This document shows positions 15,947 through 25,070 of a stretch of DNA of 64,000 nt, piece after piece. A model generated the notes under the pieces. That model was not told the origin of the DNA. It ran no database searches and saw only the letters and a list, made by a program, of their open reading frames with translations. A program made the position numbers and the translations under genes. Position 1 is the stretch's first letter. Each line of letters opens with the position of its first letter. Where the stretch lies: the NCBI GenBank assembly GCA_017935365.1, contig JAGBHT010000029.1:1-64000 (forward strand), written 5' to 3'. Source of the DNA: Ruminiclostridium sp. (lineage in GTDB: Bacteria > Bacillota > Clostridia > Oscillospirales > Ruminococcaceae).

Positions 15947-16924
15947 TTAATTCAGAATATATCTTGTTTCAAGCATTTTTGAGAGAAGTCCGAAGTAGTC
16001 CATTCCTGCCGCCTCAGCCGCCATAAGCGACAGGCAATTAAGGTCGGGACGGTGCGGACGTGACGCGCCGGTAAGATTGGGTTTCGGATTGAAGTCGAAC
16101 ATTTTGTAGTTGCCGTTTTTATCCGCACGACAGTCGATACGCACCATAGCCTTAAGTCCGAGTAACCACACCGCAAGCTCACAGCTCTTTCTGAGAGCAG
16201 TAAGCTGAGGGGTATCCTCTATTACACGGCTGTTTTTTACAACGGGAACATCGCCGTTATACGGAGCAATGCCGTTTTTTTGGTCAAAACGTTCAATGAA
16301 CGGTAGAGAAGTGCCGTCAGGGAAAACCGTAAGCGTAACTTCTATACCGCCGAGATATTCTTCAACCATCATTGTGTCGCCGTATCTGCCCGATGCGAAA
16401 GCCTCGTCACAGGCTTTGATAAATTCTTCGGGAGTATCGCACTTTACAACACCCTGACTTCCTCTGCCGCGGATAGGTTTCAATACACAAGGATATTCGC
16501 TGTTGTAGACTGTATCGGCAGTAACAAGATAATCTGTTACCGCAGGCAGTTCATTTTGTAAAAGCAGAGTATTGGTGCTGAATTTATCATCGTACATTTC
16601 AACATCTTCCGTGCGGTGTCCGACAACGTATATCCCGCTGAAATCATCTATCGGGTGTCCTTTGTAAAGAACCGTATTCAGCCACAGCGTGTCCGCACCC
16701 TTATCAATAGCGCACTGTATTCCCTCGTGCGTATCGGGAAAGCACCAGTCGGTGTCTTTATATACATCGGGATCGTCGACAGGTGTTATCACATCGACCC
16801 CGCCGTTTTTGAGGCAGTATGCGATATCGGCACAGCCGTCACTGTAACCGCCGGGTTTCATCGGCTTTTTCATACCATCGATCACGGGCGGCTCATGAGC
16901 CTGATATATAAGAGCTACTTTCAT
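15947..16924 (-). CDS. ATP-grasp ligase related to D-Ala-D-Ala ligase
   Basis: About 325 residues from the ATG at 16924 (AAAGGA upstream). An N-terminal Rossmann-like domain (MKVALIYQAHEPP), then the ATP-grasp fold: CVLKPIRGRGSQGVVK (phosphate loop), MVEEYLGGIEVTLTVF and the metal-binding end VRIDCR...FDFNPKPNLTG. It has the Ddl/RimK-type arrangement but not the typical Ddl signatures, so it probably joins an amino or carboxylate pair other than D-Ala. It follows the small membrane protein by 56 bp and tyrA before that; a role in making or capping an amino-acid derivative is conceivable but unproven. Confidence 0.8.
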   Translation of the reverse strand: MKVALIYQAHEPPVIDGMKKPMKPGGYSDGCADIAYCLKNGGVDVITPVDDPDVYKDTDWCFPDTHEGIQCAIDKGADTLWLNTVLYKGHPIDDFSGIYVVGHRTEDVEMYDDKFSTNTLLLQNELPAVTDYLVTADTVYNSEYPCVLKPIRGRGSQGVVKCDTPEEFIKACDEAFASGRYGDTMMVEEYLGGIEVTLTVFPDGTSLPFIERFDQKNGIAPYNGDVPVVKNSRVIEDTPQLTALRKSCELAVWLLGLKAMVRIDCRADKNGNYKMFDFNPKPNLTGASRPHRPDLNCLSLMAAEAAGMDYFGLLSKMLETRYILN

Positions 16925-16980
16925 TTTATGTCCTTTCCGAACTGAATTTATCCCACATAAAAACGTGGGATAAACGTTAT

Positions 16981-17535
16981 TTACCGTATAAGTCTGTGTA
17001 CTTTCTTCCTCAGCCACTTTTCGTAAACATAGGATAACTGACTGAGACATACGTCATAGCAGACGAATGTAAAGTTACCGATAAGCCAGAAAACAAGTAC
17101 CGCAAACTGTCCGAATCCTGCAAAGTCCTCAATAAGCTGTCCCATACCGAGTATGTTCAGAAGCAGTGCGTATATTGCGATAACGGGAATGTTGAAGCAT
17201 AGAAAACGCAGTAAGAATGACAGCACCGCAGGCTTTACCTTTGTGAGCAGATCACGGATAACAGGGTAGTAGCCGAAAAATCCCGTGAACAGCAGTTTTG
17301 ATTCTATATCTGGGGTGAGAAGAATTGCGAGCAGAGCTACTGCCACATAGCATAAAAGCGCCCACTTTCTGTTTATCTCACGGTAGATTATCCACACGAC
17401 AAGTCCTGCCACGGCAGGCAGTATATATACGCCGATAGGGATAAAGCCCGTGCAGAACATCAGCACTATACATATTGCACTGAGTATTCCGCTCAGTGCT
17501 ATAGCATAGCTTCTTGTCTTTTTGGTTGAGGGCAT
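16981..17535 (-). CDS. Small integral membrane protein, ECF S-component-like hydrophobicity
   Basis: About 184 residues with five or six membrane segments and a basic C-terminus. The start at 17535 has AAGG 6-7 nt upstream, 2 bp inside the end of tyrA, implying translational coupling. The opening (AIALSGILSAICIVLMF, then a loop and IPIGVYILPAVAGLVVW) resembles S components of ECF transporters and related uncharacterised membrane proteins, but no ligand motif is evident. Function unknown. Confidence 0.7.
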   Translation of the reverse strand: MPSTKKTRSYAIALSGILSAICIVLMFCTGFIPIGVYILPAVAGLVVWIIYREINRKWALLCYVAVALLAILLTPDIESKLLFTGFFGYYPVIRDLLTKVKPAVLSFLLRFLCFNIPVIAIYALLLNILGMGQLIEDFAGFGQFAVLVFWLIGNFTFVCYDVCLSQLSYVYEKWLRKKVHRLIR

Positions 17536-17536
17536 T

Positions 17537-18400
17537 TTACACCTTTCTCCTTGCGTGCTCTGCGTAAAGCTCGTTGCTCTTTTCCTTGCGCTCTCTGCCG
17601 TCACGGAGTATGTCACGCAGTGTATCTATATCATCGTTGTTTATAGCGTCTCTGTACTTGCACAGATTATCGATAATAGTGTTGAGCTCGAACAGCAGAG
17701 CTTCCTTATTGCAAAGGAACAGACTGCTCCACATATATTCGTTCAGCTTTGCAACACGGGTAAGGTCCATAAAACTGCCTGCCGAAAATCCGTCCGCATT
17801 GAAAAGCGACGGGCTTTTTACATAGGCGTTTGATACAACGTGCGCCAGCTGTGAGGTGAACGCTATGTTAATATCGTGCTGTTTGGGCGTCGCGGTTACT
17901 ACCTTGCCGAATCCCATACAGCAGGCAAGTGTTGATAAAAGGTCGATCGCCATTTTGGGAGTATTTTCGGAAGGGGTGATTATATAGCTTGCACCCTTGA
18001 AAAGATCGTCTGTCGAATAGTCAAAACCGGAGAATTCACGGCCTGCCATCGGGTGACTTCCGACAAATATAACGCCGAGCGGTTCGAGAACCTCGGTACA
18101 GCGGGTTACGACATATTCCTTGATACCGCAGGAGTCGGTAACTATAGAACCAGGCTTGAACTTGTCCTTGTGCTGTTTTACAAATTCAACTATCGTTTCG
18201 GGATAAAGGCAGAGCATAGTCATATCAGCATCGGTAAGCTCATTTGCCGTGATTATCTCGTCTATTGCGCCGCTGTCGAGAGCCTTTTTGCATACCTCGC
18301 CGTCAGCGTCAAGTCCCATTATATGATGAAATGTACTTTTTTTGAGTGCTTTGCAGATAGAACCGCCTATAAGACCAAGACCTACTATTGCTATTTTCAT
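17537..18400 (-). CDS. tyrA: Prephenate (arogenate) dehydrogenase
   Basis: About 287 residues from ATG 18400 (GAAGGA upstream). NAD-binding motif VGLGLIGGS near the N-terminus; catalytic region GSHPMAGREFSGF with the conserved His; C-terminal helical dimerisation domain (FMDLTRVAK, MWSSLFLCNKEAL). It catalyses oxidative decarboxylation of prephenate to hydroxyphenylpyruvate in tyrosine synthesis. No ACT domain is present, so feedback inhibition through ACT is not expected. First gene of the tyrA-membrane protein-ATP-grasp group. Confidence 0.93.
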   Translation of the reverse strand: MKIAIVGLGLIGGSICKALKKSTFHHIMGLDADGEVCKKALDSGAIDEIITANELTDADMTMLCLYPETIVEFVKQHKDKFKPGSIVTDSCGIKEYVVTRCTEVLEPLGVIFVGSHPMAGREFSGFDYSTDDLFKGASYIITPSENTPKMAIDLLSTLACCMGFGKVVTATPKQHDINIAFTSQLAHVVSNAYVKSPSLFNADGFSAGSFMDLTRVAKLNEYMWSSLFLCNKEALLFELNTIIDNLCKYRDAINNDDIDTLRDILRDGRERKEKSNELYAEHARRKV

Positions 18401-18493
18401 TTTTGTCCTTCTTTCGGTGCGTTTTAAAAACGTATATAATTTTAGCTTGTAAAATGGCTGTTTTATAAAAACCACAACAAACTACAAATTTTT

Positions 18494-18730
18494 AATCCCT
18501 ATCCCCTTTAGGACACTCTGATGGCTTTGCATCGTGCAAAGCTTGGTGTGTCCTTATTTCGGCATCCTTGTCGAAAACCCCTTTCCCCGGTGAAAGGCTG
18601 TGTATGCTTTGTTGGCTTTGCGTCCTTGCAAAGCCATTTGGCATACACGCCCGGCATCCGTACCGGGGCTGAGCGTGGGGCTACCGCCCCTAGTCCCTGT
18701 TGGGGGCTACGCCCCTCAACCCCATTTTTT
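18494..18730 (-). repeat. GC-rich palindromic repeat, copy 1, with a two-cruciform insertion
   Basis: The ends match the other copies (AATCCCTATCCCC at one side, GGGGGCTACGCCCC...CAACCCCATTTTT at the other) but about 140 bp of extra sequence lies inside. It forms two long hairpins: 18510-18554 (outer AGGACAC/GTGTCCT, inner GCTTTGCA/TGCAAAGC) and 18600-18648 (outer GTGTATGC/GCATACAC, inner GGCTTTGC/GCAAAGCC). The flanks 18401-18493 and 18731-18846 contain no gene. Confidence 0.85.
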
Positions 18731-18846
18731 ATAATGATAGAGGTTTTTAAACAATCTATGTAATTTATTATATCTTATCGGGCGGTCAATTTCAAGTCGG
18801 AATGTGAAAATTTGCTGAAAAAGCATTGATCTCTCCTAACTGTTTG

Positions 18847-18876
18847 TTGACATTACGGAAAAGAAAAGTGTATAAT
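18847..18876 (+). promoter_or_regulatory. Promoter of the ABC exporter operon
   Basis: TTGACA (18847-18852) and TATAAT (18871-18876), spacer 18 bp, 40 bp upstream of the first start codon. Confidence 0.8.
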
Positions 18877-18915
18877 TTATCTGATATTTTTTTATAGTAT
18901 AAAGGAGAAACACAG

Positions 18916-20667
18916 ATGAAAGTACTAAGGTACTTGAAGCCGTACTGGCTTTTCGCCTTGCTGTGTCCGCTCGCTATGATACTTGAGGTAAGTATGGACC
19001 TGTTACAGCCCACGCTTATGTCCGACATAGTGGATAACGGTATATTAGGCACAGCGTCTGCCGATGAAAACCTGCGATATGTTCTGATAACGGGACTTAA
19101 AATGCTGGTTTTCTCGCTTATCGGCTGCTTCGGCGGTATAGCATCGGCGGCATTCGGCACGGCGGCGGCTCAGAAAATGGGCAACGATTTAAGAAAAGAC
19201 GCTTTTGCAAAGGTAATGCATATGTCTTTTCAGCAGACGGACAAGTTCACGACAGGCTCGCTCGTTACAAGACTTACAAACGATATAACGGCGATACAGG
19301 AGTTTGTGGCAATGTCGCTGAGAATGTTTGTAAGGACGGGAATGCAGTTTATAGGAGGCATTGCGGTAATTCTCACTCTTAACGTAAACTTCGGCATTGT
19401 GCTGGTAATCTCACTGCCTGTTCAGCTTATTGCTGTGGCAATAATTATGAAGAAAGCCTCGCCGCTTTTCAGTATCGTTCAGTCAAGACTTGACAAGGTG
19501 AACAGCGTGGTACAGGAAAACGTTTCGGGAGCGAGAGTAGTAAAGGCTTTCACCCGTGAGGAATATGAGATAAACAGGTTTGACAACGCAAACACTGACC
19601 TTATGTCGACAAACCTGAAAGTTCAGAAGCTCCTCGCAACGCTGAACCCAATTCTCATGATCATCATGAATGCGTCAGTTATCGCAATTATAATGATAGG
19701 CGGTTTCCAGGTTGACGCAAAGGCAATGCAGGTCGGCGATGTAATGGCGGCTGTGACCTACATAACACAGATACTTATGTCGGTCATGATGGTAGGTATG
19801 ATGTTCCAGCAGGTTTCGCGTGCAACGGCATCTATGAAGCGTGTAAATGAAGTCCTTTCAACAGATCCTGTTATCAGTGACGGCAACAAAAATGCCGACG
19901 GCGATAACAGCGGTACGGTTGAACTTAAGAATGTCAGCTTTGCATATCCCGGCTCATCGGGAAAACCGGTGCTTTCAGGTATTGATCTGAAAGCCGAAAA
20001 GGGACAGATGATAGCTATCCTCGGCTCTACCGGTTGCGGTAAGACCTCTCTTGTAAATCTCATACCGAGGTTTTATGACGCTACCGAGGGTGAAGTTCTT
20101 GTTGACGGTGTAAATGTCAAGGATTACGATGTTGATACATTAAGAAGTAAGATAGGCGTGGTGTTACAGAAGAGCGAGCTTTTCTCAGGTACTGTAGCCG
20201 AAAATATCCGTTGGGGCTGTGAAACGGCAACAGACGAAGAGGTAAAGACCGCCGCTGAAATAGCACAGGCTGAAGAGTTTATAAGCGGCTTCAATGACGG
20301 CTATGATACGATGATAAGTGAAAAGGGCGCGTCGCTGTCGGGCGGTCAGAAACAGCGTATGGCAATAGCGAGAGCTATTATCAAAAAGCCCGAAATACTG
20401 ATATTCGATGACAGCACCTCGGCGCTCGATCTCAGCACCGAAGCAAAGCTCCATTCGGCACTGCGTGAAAGCCTGAGCGGTGTTACCGTTATAATGATAG
20501 CGCAGAGAATAGCAAGCGTTATGAGAGCGGATAAGATAGCAGTGCTTGAAAACGGCTCGATATGCGCTTTCGGCACACATAAGGAACTTATGGAAACAAG
20601 CGATGTCTACAGAGATATCTATTATTCGCAGATGAAGCAGGGAGAGGAGGTAACGGCAAATGGCTAA
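18916..20667 (+). CDS. Heterodimeric ABC exporter, subunit with degenerate ATP site
   Basis: 583 residues: type-IV exporter membrane domain (about 15-300, six segments) and nucleotide-binding domain (about 335-575). Walker A GSTGCGKTS, signature LSGGQKQRM, Walker B ILIFDDSTSALD. The catalytic Glu after Walker B is Asp, as in the non-consensus subunit of heterodimeric exporters such as TM287/288 and BmrCD. AAGGAG precedes the ATG. The downstream gene overlaps by 8 bp and supplies the partner. Likely exports drugs, lipids or peptides; no substrate gene is adjacent. Confidence 0.93.
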   Translation: MKVLRYLKPYWLFALLCPLAMILEVSMDLLQPTLMSDIVDNGILGTASADENLRYVLITGLKMLVFSLIGCFGGIASAAFGTAAAQKMGNDLRKDAFAKVMHMSFQQTDKFTTGSLVTRLTNDITAIQEFVAMSLRMFVRTGMQFIGGIAVILTLNVNFGIVLVISLPVQLIAVAIIMKKASPLFSIVQSRLDKVNSVVQENVSGARVVKAFTREEYEINRFDNANTDLMSTNLKVQKLLATLNPILMIIMNASVIAIIMIGGFQVDAKAMQVGDVMAAVTYITQILMSVMMVGMMFQQVSRATASMKRVNEVLSTDPVISDGNKNADGDNSGTVELKNVSFAYPGSSGKPVLSGIDLKAEKGQMIAILGSTGCGKTSLVNLIPRFYDATEGEVLVDGVNVKDYDVDTLRSKIGVVLQKSELFSGTVAENIRWGCETATDEEVKTAAEIAQAEEFISGFNDGYDTMISEKGASLSGGQKQRMAIARAIIKKPEILIFDDSTSALDLSTEAKLHSALRESLSGVTVIMIAQRIASVMRADKIAVLENGSICAFGTHKELMETSDVYRDIYYSQMKQGEEVTANG

Positions 20668-22525
20668 CGAACGTCCTCCTATGAGAATGATGGGCAGAGG
20701 AGGTCCTCCGCCCCACGAAAGAATGCTGATGGCTGAAAAGCCCAAGAACGCCAAAGGCACGCTGAAAAGGCTGGTCGGCTATATCGGCAAGAACAGATAT
20801 TTAATGATACTGCTGTTGTCGGTCATGCTGATAATTACGGTTTTAAATCTTGTAGCGCCGTATCTTCAGGGACTTGCGATAGATAAGATAACCATTTCCG
20901 ATCAGCGACTTAACGTAGATATAAGCGGTATGATCTACTGTCTTATAGCCCTCGGTTGTGTGTACCTTGTAAATTCACTGCTTACATATTTTCAGGGCAT
21001 ATTTGCGGCAAAGCTTTCCCAGACGACAGTCAAGGCTATGCGTAAGGATCTGTTCGACAAGATCTCTTATCTGCCGATAAAGTACACCGATACTCATCAG
21101 CACGGAGATATAATGAGCCGTATGACAAACGACGTCGAGAACATCTCAAATACCGTTTCTCAGTCGATAGCCTCGCTCTTTTCAGGCGTTCTGACGCTTG
21201 TCGGCTGTCTTGTGTTCATGCTGTATTATTCGCCTATGCTGACGCTCGTCAGCCTTACCGCTGTTGTTCTGACGCTTATTGTAACAAAGAATCTCACTAA
21301 GTTCATGAGAAAGTATTTCCCCATGCAGCAGACGCTTTTAGGCAGACTGAACGGCCATATCGAAGAAATGGTATCGGGCTACAGAACCGTAGCGGCATAC
21401 TCAAAGGAAAAGAAAGCCTGCGAGGAGTTCGGCGAGATTAGTGATGAACTTCAGAAAGCGGCAATTAAAGCACAGATATGCGGCGGTATAATGGGTCCTT
21501 GTATGAACGTCATATCAAATATCAGCTTCTTGCTTGTTGCGGGATTCGGTGCATATTTCCTTATCATCGACTTCAATCCACTTGCGCTGAAAGGCGTTAT
21601 GACAGTCGGTACTATCCAGGCGTTCTTACAGTACACCAAGAACTTCACCCGTCCCATAAACGAGATAGCACAGCAGTATTCTTCAATACAGACAGCTATC
21701 GCAGGTGCGGAGCGTGTGTTTGAGATAATGGACACCGAGCCCGAAAGCGATGAAGGTACGGATAAGGATTTCTTGATCGATAACGTAAAGGGCGACCTTA
21801 TGTTCAAGGATATCGACTTTTCGTATGTTCCCGGTGAAAAGGTACTGCATGATTTTGATCTTTGGATAAAGAGCGGTCAGAAGCTGGCTATAGTCGGAGC
21901 TACGGGTTCGGGCAAAACCACGGTCGTAAATCTGCTGACAAGATTTTACGATATCGACGGCGGAAGCATAACTCTTGACGGCGAGAGCATATACGATATT
22001 CCGAAAAAGAAGCTCCGCGGTTCGATAGGTATAGTTTTACAGGATACTGTAATATTCAACGATACGATAATGCAGAATATCCGCTACGGCAGACTTGACG
22101 CAACCGATGAAGAAGTCATTGCGGCGGCAAAGACCGCAAAGGTCGCAGATTTTGCCGAAAAGATGGCTGACGGCTACGACACCATGCTCACCGAGGGCGG
22201 CGGAAACTTAAGTCAGGGACAGCGACAGCTTATTGCTATCGCAAGAGCGGTGCTTGCCGACCCGAAGATACTTATTCTTGACGAGGCAACATCGAGCATC
22301 GACACCCGCACGGAAGTACATATACAGGAGGCTATGCTTGCACTTATGAAAGGCAGGACAAGCCTTATCATAGCGCACAGACTGTCTACTATCCGTGATG
22401 CGGATAAGATCGTTGTAATTGACGGCGGACAGGTAGTTGAAGCGGGAAACCACGAAAAGCTTCTCAGCGAAAACGGCGCTTATGCAAGACTGTACAACAC
22501 GCAGTTTGCGGGCATAAAGACGTAA
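20660..22525 (+). CDS. Heterodimeric ABC exporter, catalytic subunit
   Basis: 621 residues. An N-terminal Arg/Pro-rich cytoplasmic extension of ~45 residues (two RGGPPP-like segments) precedes six membrane segments and the NBD: Walker A GATGSGKTT, signature NLSQGQRQL, Walker B ILILDEATSSID with the canonical Glu, H-loop IAHRLS. The altered signature (LSQGQ) faces the degenerate site of the partner, the usual pairing in these heterodimers. GGAGAGGAGG lies before the ATG inside the previous gene. Confidence 0.93.
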   Translation: MANERPPMRMMGRGGPPPHERMLMAEKPKNAKGTLKRLVGYIGKNRYLMILLLSVMLIITVLNLVAPYLQGLAIDKITISDQRLNVDISGMIYCLIALGCVYLVNSLLTYFQGIFAAKLSQTTVKAMRKDLFDKISYLPIKYTDTHQHGDIMSRMTNDVENISNTVSQSIASLFSGVLTLVGCLVFMLYYSPMLTLVSLTAVVLTLIVTKNLTKFMRKYFPMQQTLLGRLNGHIEEMVSGYRTVAAYSKEKKACEEFGEISDELQKAAIKAQICGGIMGPCMNVISNISFLLVAGFGAYFLIIDFNPLALKGVMTVGTIQAFLQYTKNFTRPINEIAQQYSSIQTAIAGAERVFEIMDTEPESDEGTDKDFLIDNVKGDLMFKDIDFSYVPGEKVLHDFDLWIKSGQKLAIVGATGSGKTTVVNLLTRFYDIDGGSITLDGESIYDIPKKKLRGSIGIVLQDTVIFNDTIMQNIRYGRLDATDEEVIAAAKTAKVADFAEKMADGYDTMLTEGGGNLSQGQRQLIAIARAVLADPKILILDEATSSIDTRTEVHIQEAMLALMKGRTSLIIAHRLSTIRDADKIVVIDGGQVVEAGNHEKLLSENGAYARLYNTQFAGIKT

Positions 22526-22532
22526 AAACAAC

Positions 22533-22560
22533 ATACCGCGCAGCAGTAGCTGTGCGGTAT
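22533..22560 (+). terminator. Hairpin between exporter genes and radical SAM gene
   Basis: A 12-bp stem (22533-22544 with 22549-22560, one G-T pair, AGTA loop) has only a weak T tail. It may partly end the exporter transcript or stabilise it; the radical SAM gene follows after 21 bp and might be read through. Confidence 0.55.
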
Positions 22561-22581
22561 TATGCTATTAAGGAGCAGACT

Positions 22582-23445
22582 ATGCACTTTGTAAGCACAA
22601 AATCCATACTTTCCCCGAAAAACGGAATGAATATCTATCGCGGTTGTACCCACGGCTGTATCTATTGCGATTCACGTTCTGCGTGCTATAATATGCAACA
22701 CGCTTTTGAAGATATCGAGGTAAAGCAGAACGCCCCCGAGCTTCTTGAAAAAGCGCTTGTTTCAAAGCGTAAGCTGTGTATGGTGGGCACCGGTTCGATG
22801 AGCGACCCGTATATGCCTTGCGAGCAGAAACTTATGCTTACAAGACGTTGCCTTGAAGTGATTGAAAGGCACGGTTTCGGTGCGGCAGTGATCACAAAGT
22901 CGGATATGATTTTGCGTGATATTGACTTATTGTGCAGTATTAACAGCAAGGCAAAAGCGGTCGTAGCGATGACGCTGACAACATACGATGAGGCTTTATG
23001 CCGCATAATAGAGCCGAATGTCTGCACGACAAAGCGGCGTTATGAAGTGCTGAAAGAAATGCAGAAAAACGGTATTCCCACCGTTGTGTGGTTTACTCCC
23101 GTCCTGCCTTTCATAAATGATACCGAAGAAAACCTGCGTGGAATACTGTCATACTGCTTTGACGCGGGTGTAAAAGGTATAATCTGCATGGGGATAGGCA
23201 CTACAATGCGTGACGGCGACAGGGAATATTTCTATTCTGCACTTGACAGGTATTTCCCCGGTATGAAACAGCGGTATATATCGCAGTTCGGCAACGAGTA
23301 CGTCTGCAACAGCGTTAACAACGGCAGACTTATGAGCATATTCTGTAATGAGTGCGAAAAGCATAGCGTTATGTATGATCCCGATGAAGTGTTTTCATAT
23401 CTTCATGAGTTTCCCGAAAAGAACGAACAGTTATCGTTTTTCTGA
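22582..23445 (+). CDS. SPL-family radical SAM protein
   Basis: 287 residues from the ATG at 22582, which has AAGGAG 8 nt upstream. The cluster motif CTHGCIYC (CxxxCxYC, with a non-aromatic insertion) binds the 4Fe-4S centre that cleaves SAM; GTGSMSDPY and TKSDMILRD match the spore photoproduct lyase-like subgroup (SplB-related, Rv2578c type) found in bacteria without spores too. It lacks the C-terminal Cys of true SplB at a recognisable position, so a repair or modification substrate other than spore photoproduct is likely. Function unknown. Confidence 0.85.
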   Translation: MHFVSTKSILSPKNGMNIYRGCTHGCIYCDSRSACYNMQHAFEDIEVKQNAPELLEKALVSKRKLCMVGTGSMSDPYMPCEQKLMLTRRCLEVIERHGFGAAVITKSDMILRDIDLLCSINSKAKAVVAMTLTTYDEALCRIIEPNVCTTKRRYEVLKEMQKNGIPTVVWFTPVLPFINDTEENLRGILSYCFDAGVKGIICMGIGTTMRDGDREYFYSALDRYFPGMKQRYISQFGNEYVCNSVNNGRLMSIFCNECEKHSVMYDPDEVFSYLHEFPEKNEQLSFF

Positions 23446-23519
23446 CGTAATTTTTGTTAAAATAAGGTTAATATTCGTTCTTTATAATGCTATTATACTA
23501 AATTGAAAGGGTGAAGAGT

Positions 23520-24005
23520 ATGACTATCAGAAAACTAACAGACGAGGAACTTCCGCAGTGCGTAGATGTCATTCGCAAAAGCTATGAAACAGAGGCTATT
23601 GCATTCGGCATCACCGAAATGAACTGCCCTCAGCACGCAAGCTTTATCACGCTTGACCGTTTGCAGATGTCGGCGGAGTGGGGTTATCTTTTCTACGGAG
23701 CGTTTGAGGACGATGAACTTATAGCCTGCTTTGCGCTTGAAAAAACAGAGGACAACGTTTATGAATTGCACCTGTTCTCGGTTCTTCCCGACAAGAGATA
23801 CGGCGGTGTCGGAGCGAAGTGTCTTGAGTTTGCCAAGAACGAGGTGTTCTCGATGGGCGTCACAGTGCTTAATGCAGGCGCAATACACCAGAGTGTAAGA
23901 GTGCGTAATTGGTATGAGAAAAACGGTTTTACACAAAAAGAGATACACAGAGTGGCATATCTGCCGTTTGCGCTCGGAATAATGAGCTGTAATGTCTGTG
24001 AGTAA
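23520..24005 (+). CDS. GNAT-family N-acetyltransferase
   Basis: 161 residues from the ATG at 23520, 9 nt after GAAAGG; a GTG at 23511 abuts the site and is unlikely. The fold is recognised from the N-terminal IRKLTDEELPQCVDVIRKSY, the beta4 strand VYELHLFSVLP and the acetyl-CoA loop region DKRYGGVGAKCLEFAK, then VRNWYEKNGF near the end. Substrate unknown. Single gene with a shared terminator. Confidence 0.85.
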   Translation: MTIRKLTDEELPQCVDVIRKSYETEAIAFGITEMNCPQHASFITLDRLQMSAEWGYLFYGAFEDDELIACFALEKTEDNVYELHLFSVLPDKRYGGVGAKCLEFAKNEVFSMGVTVLNAGAIHQSVRVRNWYEKNGFTQKEIHRVAYLPFALGIMSCNVCE

Positions 24006-24027
24006 ATACAAAATACATAGCATATTA

Positions 24028-24057
24028 AAAGCCTGAGAGTTTTAATTCTCAGGCTTT
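24028..24057. terminator. Bidirectional terminator
   Basis: Stem AAAGCCTGAGA/TCTCAGGCTTT (24028-24038 and 24047-24057) between convergent genes. Confidence 0.85.
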
Positions 24058-24063
24058 ATCGTT

Positions 24064-24744
24064 TTATTTAACCGTATATCTCAGCCATACCGCATCGCTG
24101 TCGTATTTCTTTACATCGGTGAGCTTGAGCTGTGTTACGGGGCGGTCTGATTCAAGTCCGTCAAAGACAGCCGCCATGCCTTCTCTGCCGTCAATTCCTG
24201 CGCCTATCAGTATGCTGACTTCATCGAGCAGTCCGTCCTTAAGGAAACCCGCATTAACGTGACCGCCGCCGACTACTGCCATTCTTTCAACGCCGAATTT
24301 ATCGGCAAGAATATCGCATACACGCACAAGGTCTATCTTATCCTTGCCACAGGCTATCCACGAAATATGTCTGCTTTCAAGATACTCAAGATATTCACTG
24401 CTTACGTTTTCGCTAGTGACAATAAGCAAGGGGCGCTTGCTGTTGCTGTCATCGTCCCATAAAAGCGTACCTTTTGTATCGGTGACTATTTCGTAGCCCT
24501 TTGCGTCAACCGCTTTCGAGTAACCCTCCTTGTCGAAAGGCTTGCTGTCGGCTGAAGCGGTAAATTCGCCCGGCAGAGCCATTTCAAGCATTGCGGTAAC
24601 ACGTCCGCTGACACGGCTCGGAGCGTCAAGCTCGTCCAACGTTTCGTAGTATTCCTGAACACCGGGGAGGTGCTCGGTCATTGCACAGTCGATACGACCG
24701 TCAACAGATGTCATCATATGACAGATTATATAAGGCTTTTTCAT
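24064..24744 (-). CDS. RibD C-terminal-like / dihydrofolate reductase-fold reductase
   Basis: About 226 residues. Opens with KPYIICHMMTSVDGRID, the cofactor-side motif of the RibD C-terminal domain, and later has MAVVGGGHVNAGFLKDGLLDEVSILI, the family's NADPH-binding and dimer segment. No deaminase domain is attached, so it is a stand-alone reductase; many such proteins act outside riboflavin synthesis. I chose ATG 24744 with AGGA 8 nt upstream. Monocistronic. Confidence 0.85.
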   Translation of the reverse strand: MKKPYIICHMMTSVDGRIDCAMTEHLPGVQEYYETLDELDAPSRVSGRVTAMLEMALPGEFTASADSKPFDKEGYSKAVDAKGYEIVTDTKGTLLWDDDSNSKRPLLIVTSENVSSEYLEYLESRHISWIACGKDKIDLVRVCDILADKFGVERMAVVGGGHVNAGFLKDGLLDEVSILIGAGIDGREGMAAVFDGLESDRPVTQLKLTDVKKYDSDAVWLRYTVK

Positions 24745-24884
24745 ACTTAAGATCCTCATTTAATTTGCTGTGAGCGTATTTTGAGTATACACCTTGGAGC
24801 TTACTACATGTCAAGAACTTTTTGAAAATAAATTTTCTGTTTAATCCGATACTTGATTTTTGGTCAGATATGAGTATACTATAG

Positions 24885-24986
24885 CTCGTAAATATTATTG
24901 CGTTTGACCCGTACACAAACGGTTATTACAAGATGGGTGAGCGTGTAGGCGAGGCGTTCAGGGACGGACTTAAGCTTAAAAAGTAA
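24885..24986 (+). pseudogene. 3' remnant of a lost gene, followed by its terminator
   Basis: A stop-bounded frame of 33 codons with no start codon encodes a protein-like tail (FDPYTNGYYKMGERVGEAF, then a Lys-rich end). It is followed at 25006 by an intact plus-strand terminator. This looks like the last ~100 bp of a deleted gene. I do not recognise the family. The remaining sequence in 24745-25070 contains no gene. Confidence 0.45.
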
Positions 24987-25005
24987 AATGTAAACAGGTA
25001 TAGCT

Positions 25006-25041
25006 AAAGCCTGAGAGAATTATTTCTTCTCAGGCTTTTTA
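25006..25041. terminator. Terminator, bidirectional
   Basis: Stem AAAGCCTGAG/CTCAGGCTTT (25006-25015 and 25029-25038) with T runs on both strands. It serves the elaA-like gene on the minus strand and the remnant on the plus strand. The stem is nearly the same as the terminator at 24028. Confidence 0.8.
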
Positions 25042-25070
25042 AAATCCATAATTGCGGTTATTACGATAAT

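Noticed and set aside
18521..18763. 80-codon frame across the GC-rich repeat
   Set aside because: It consists entirely of palindromic repeat sequence and has no ribosome binding site.
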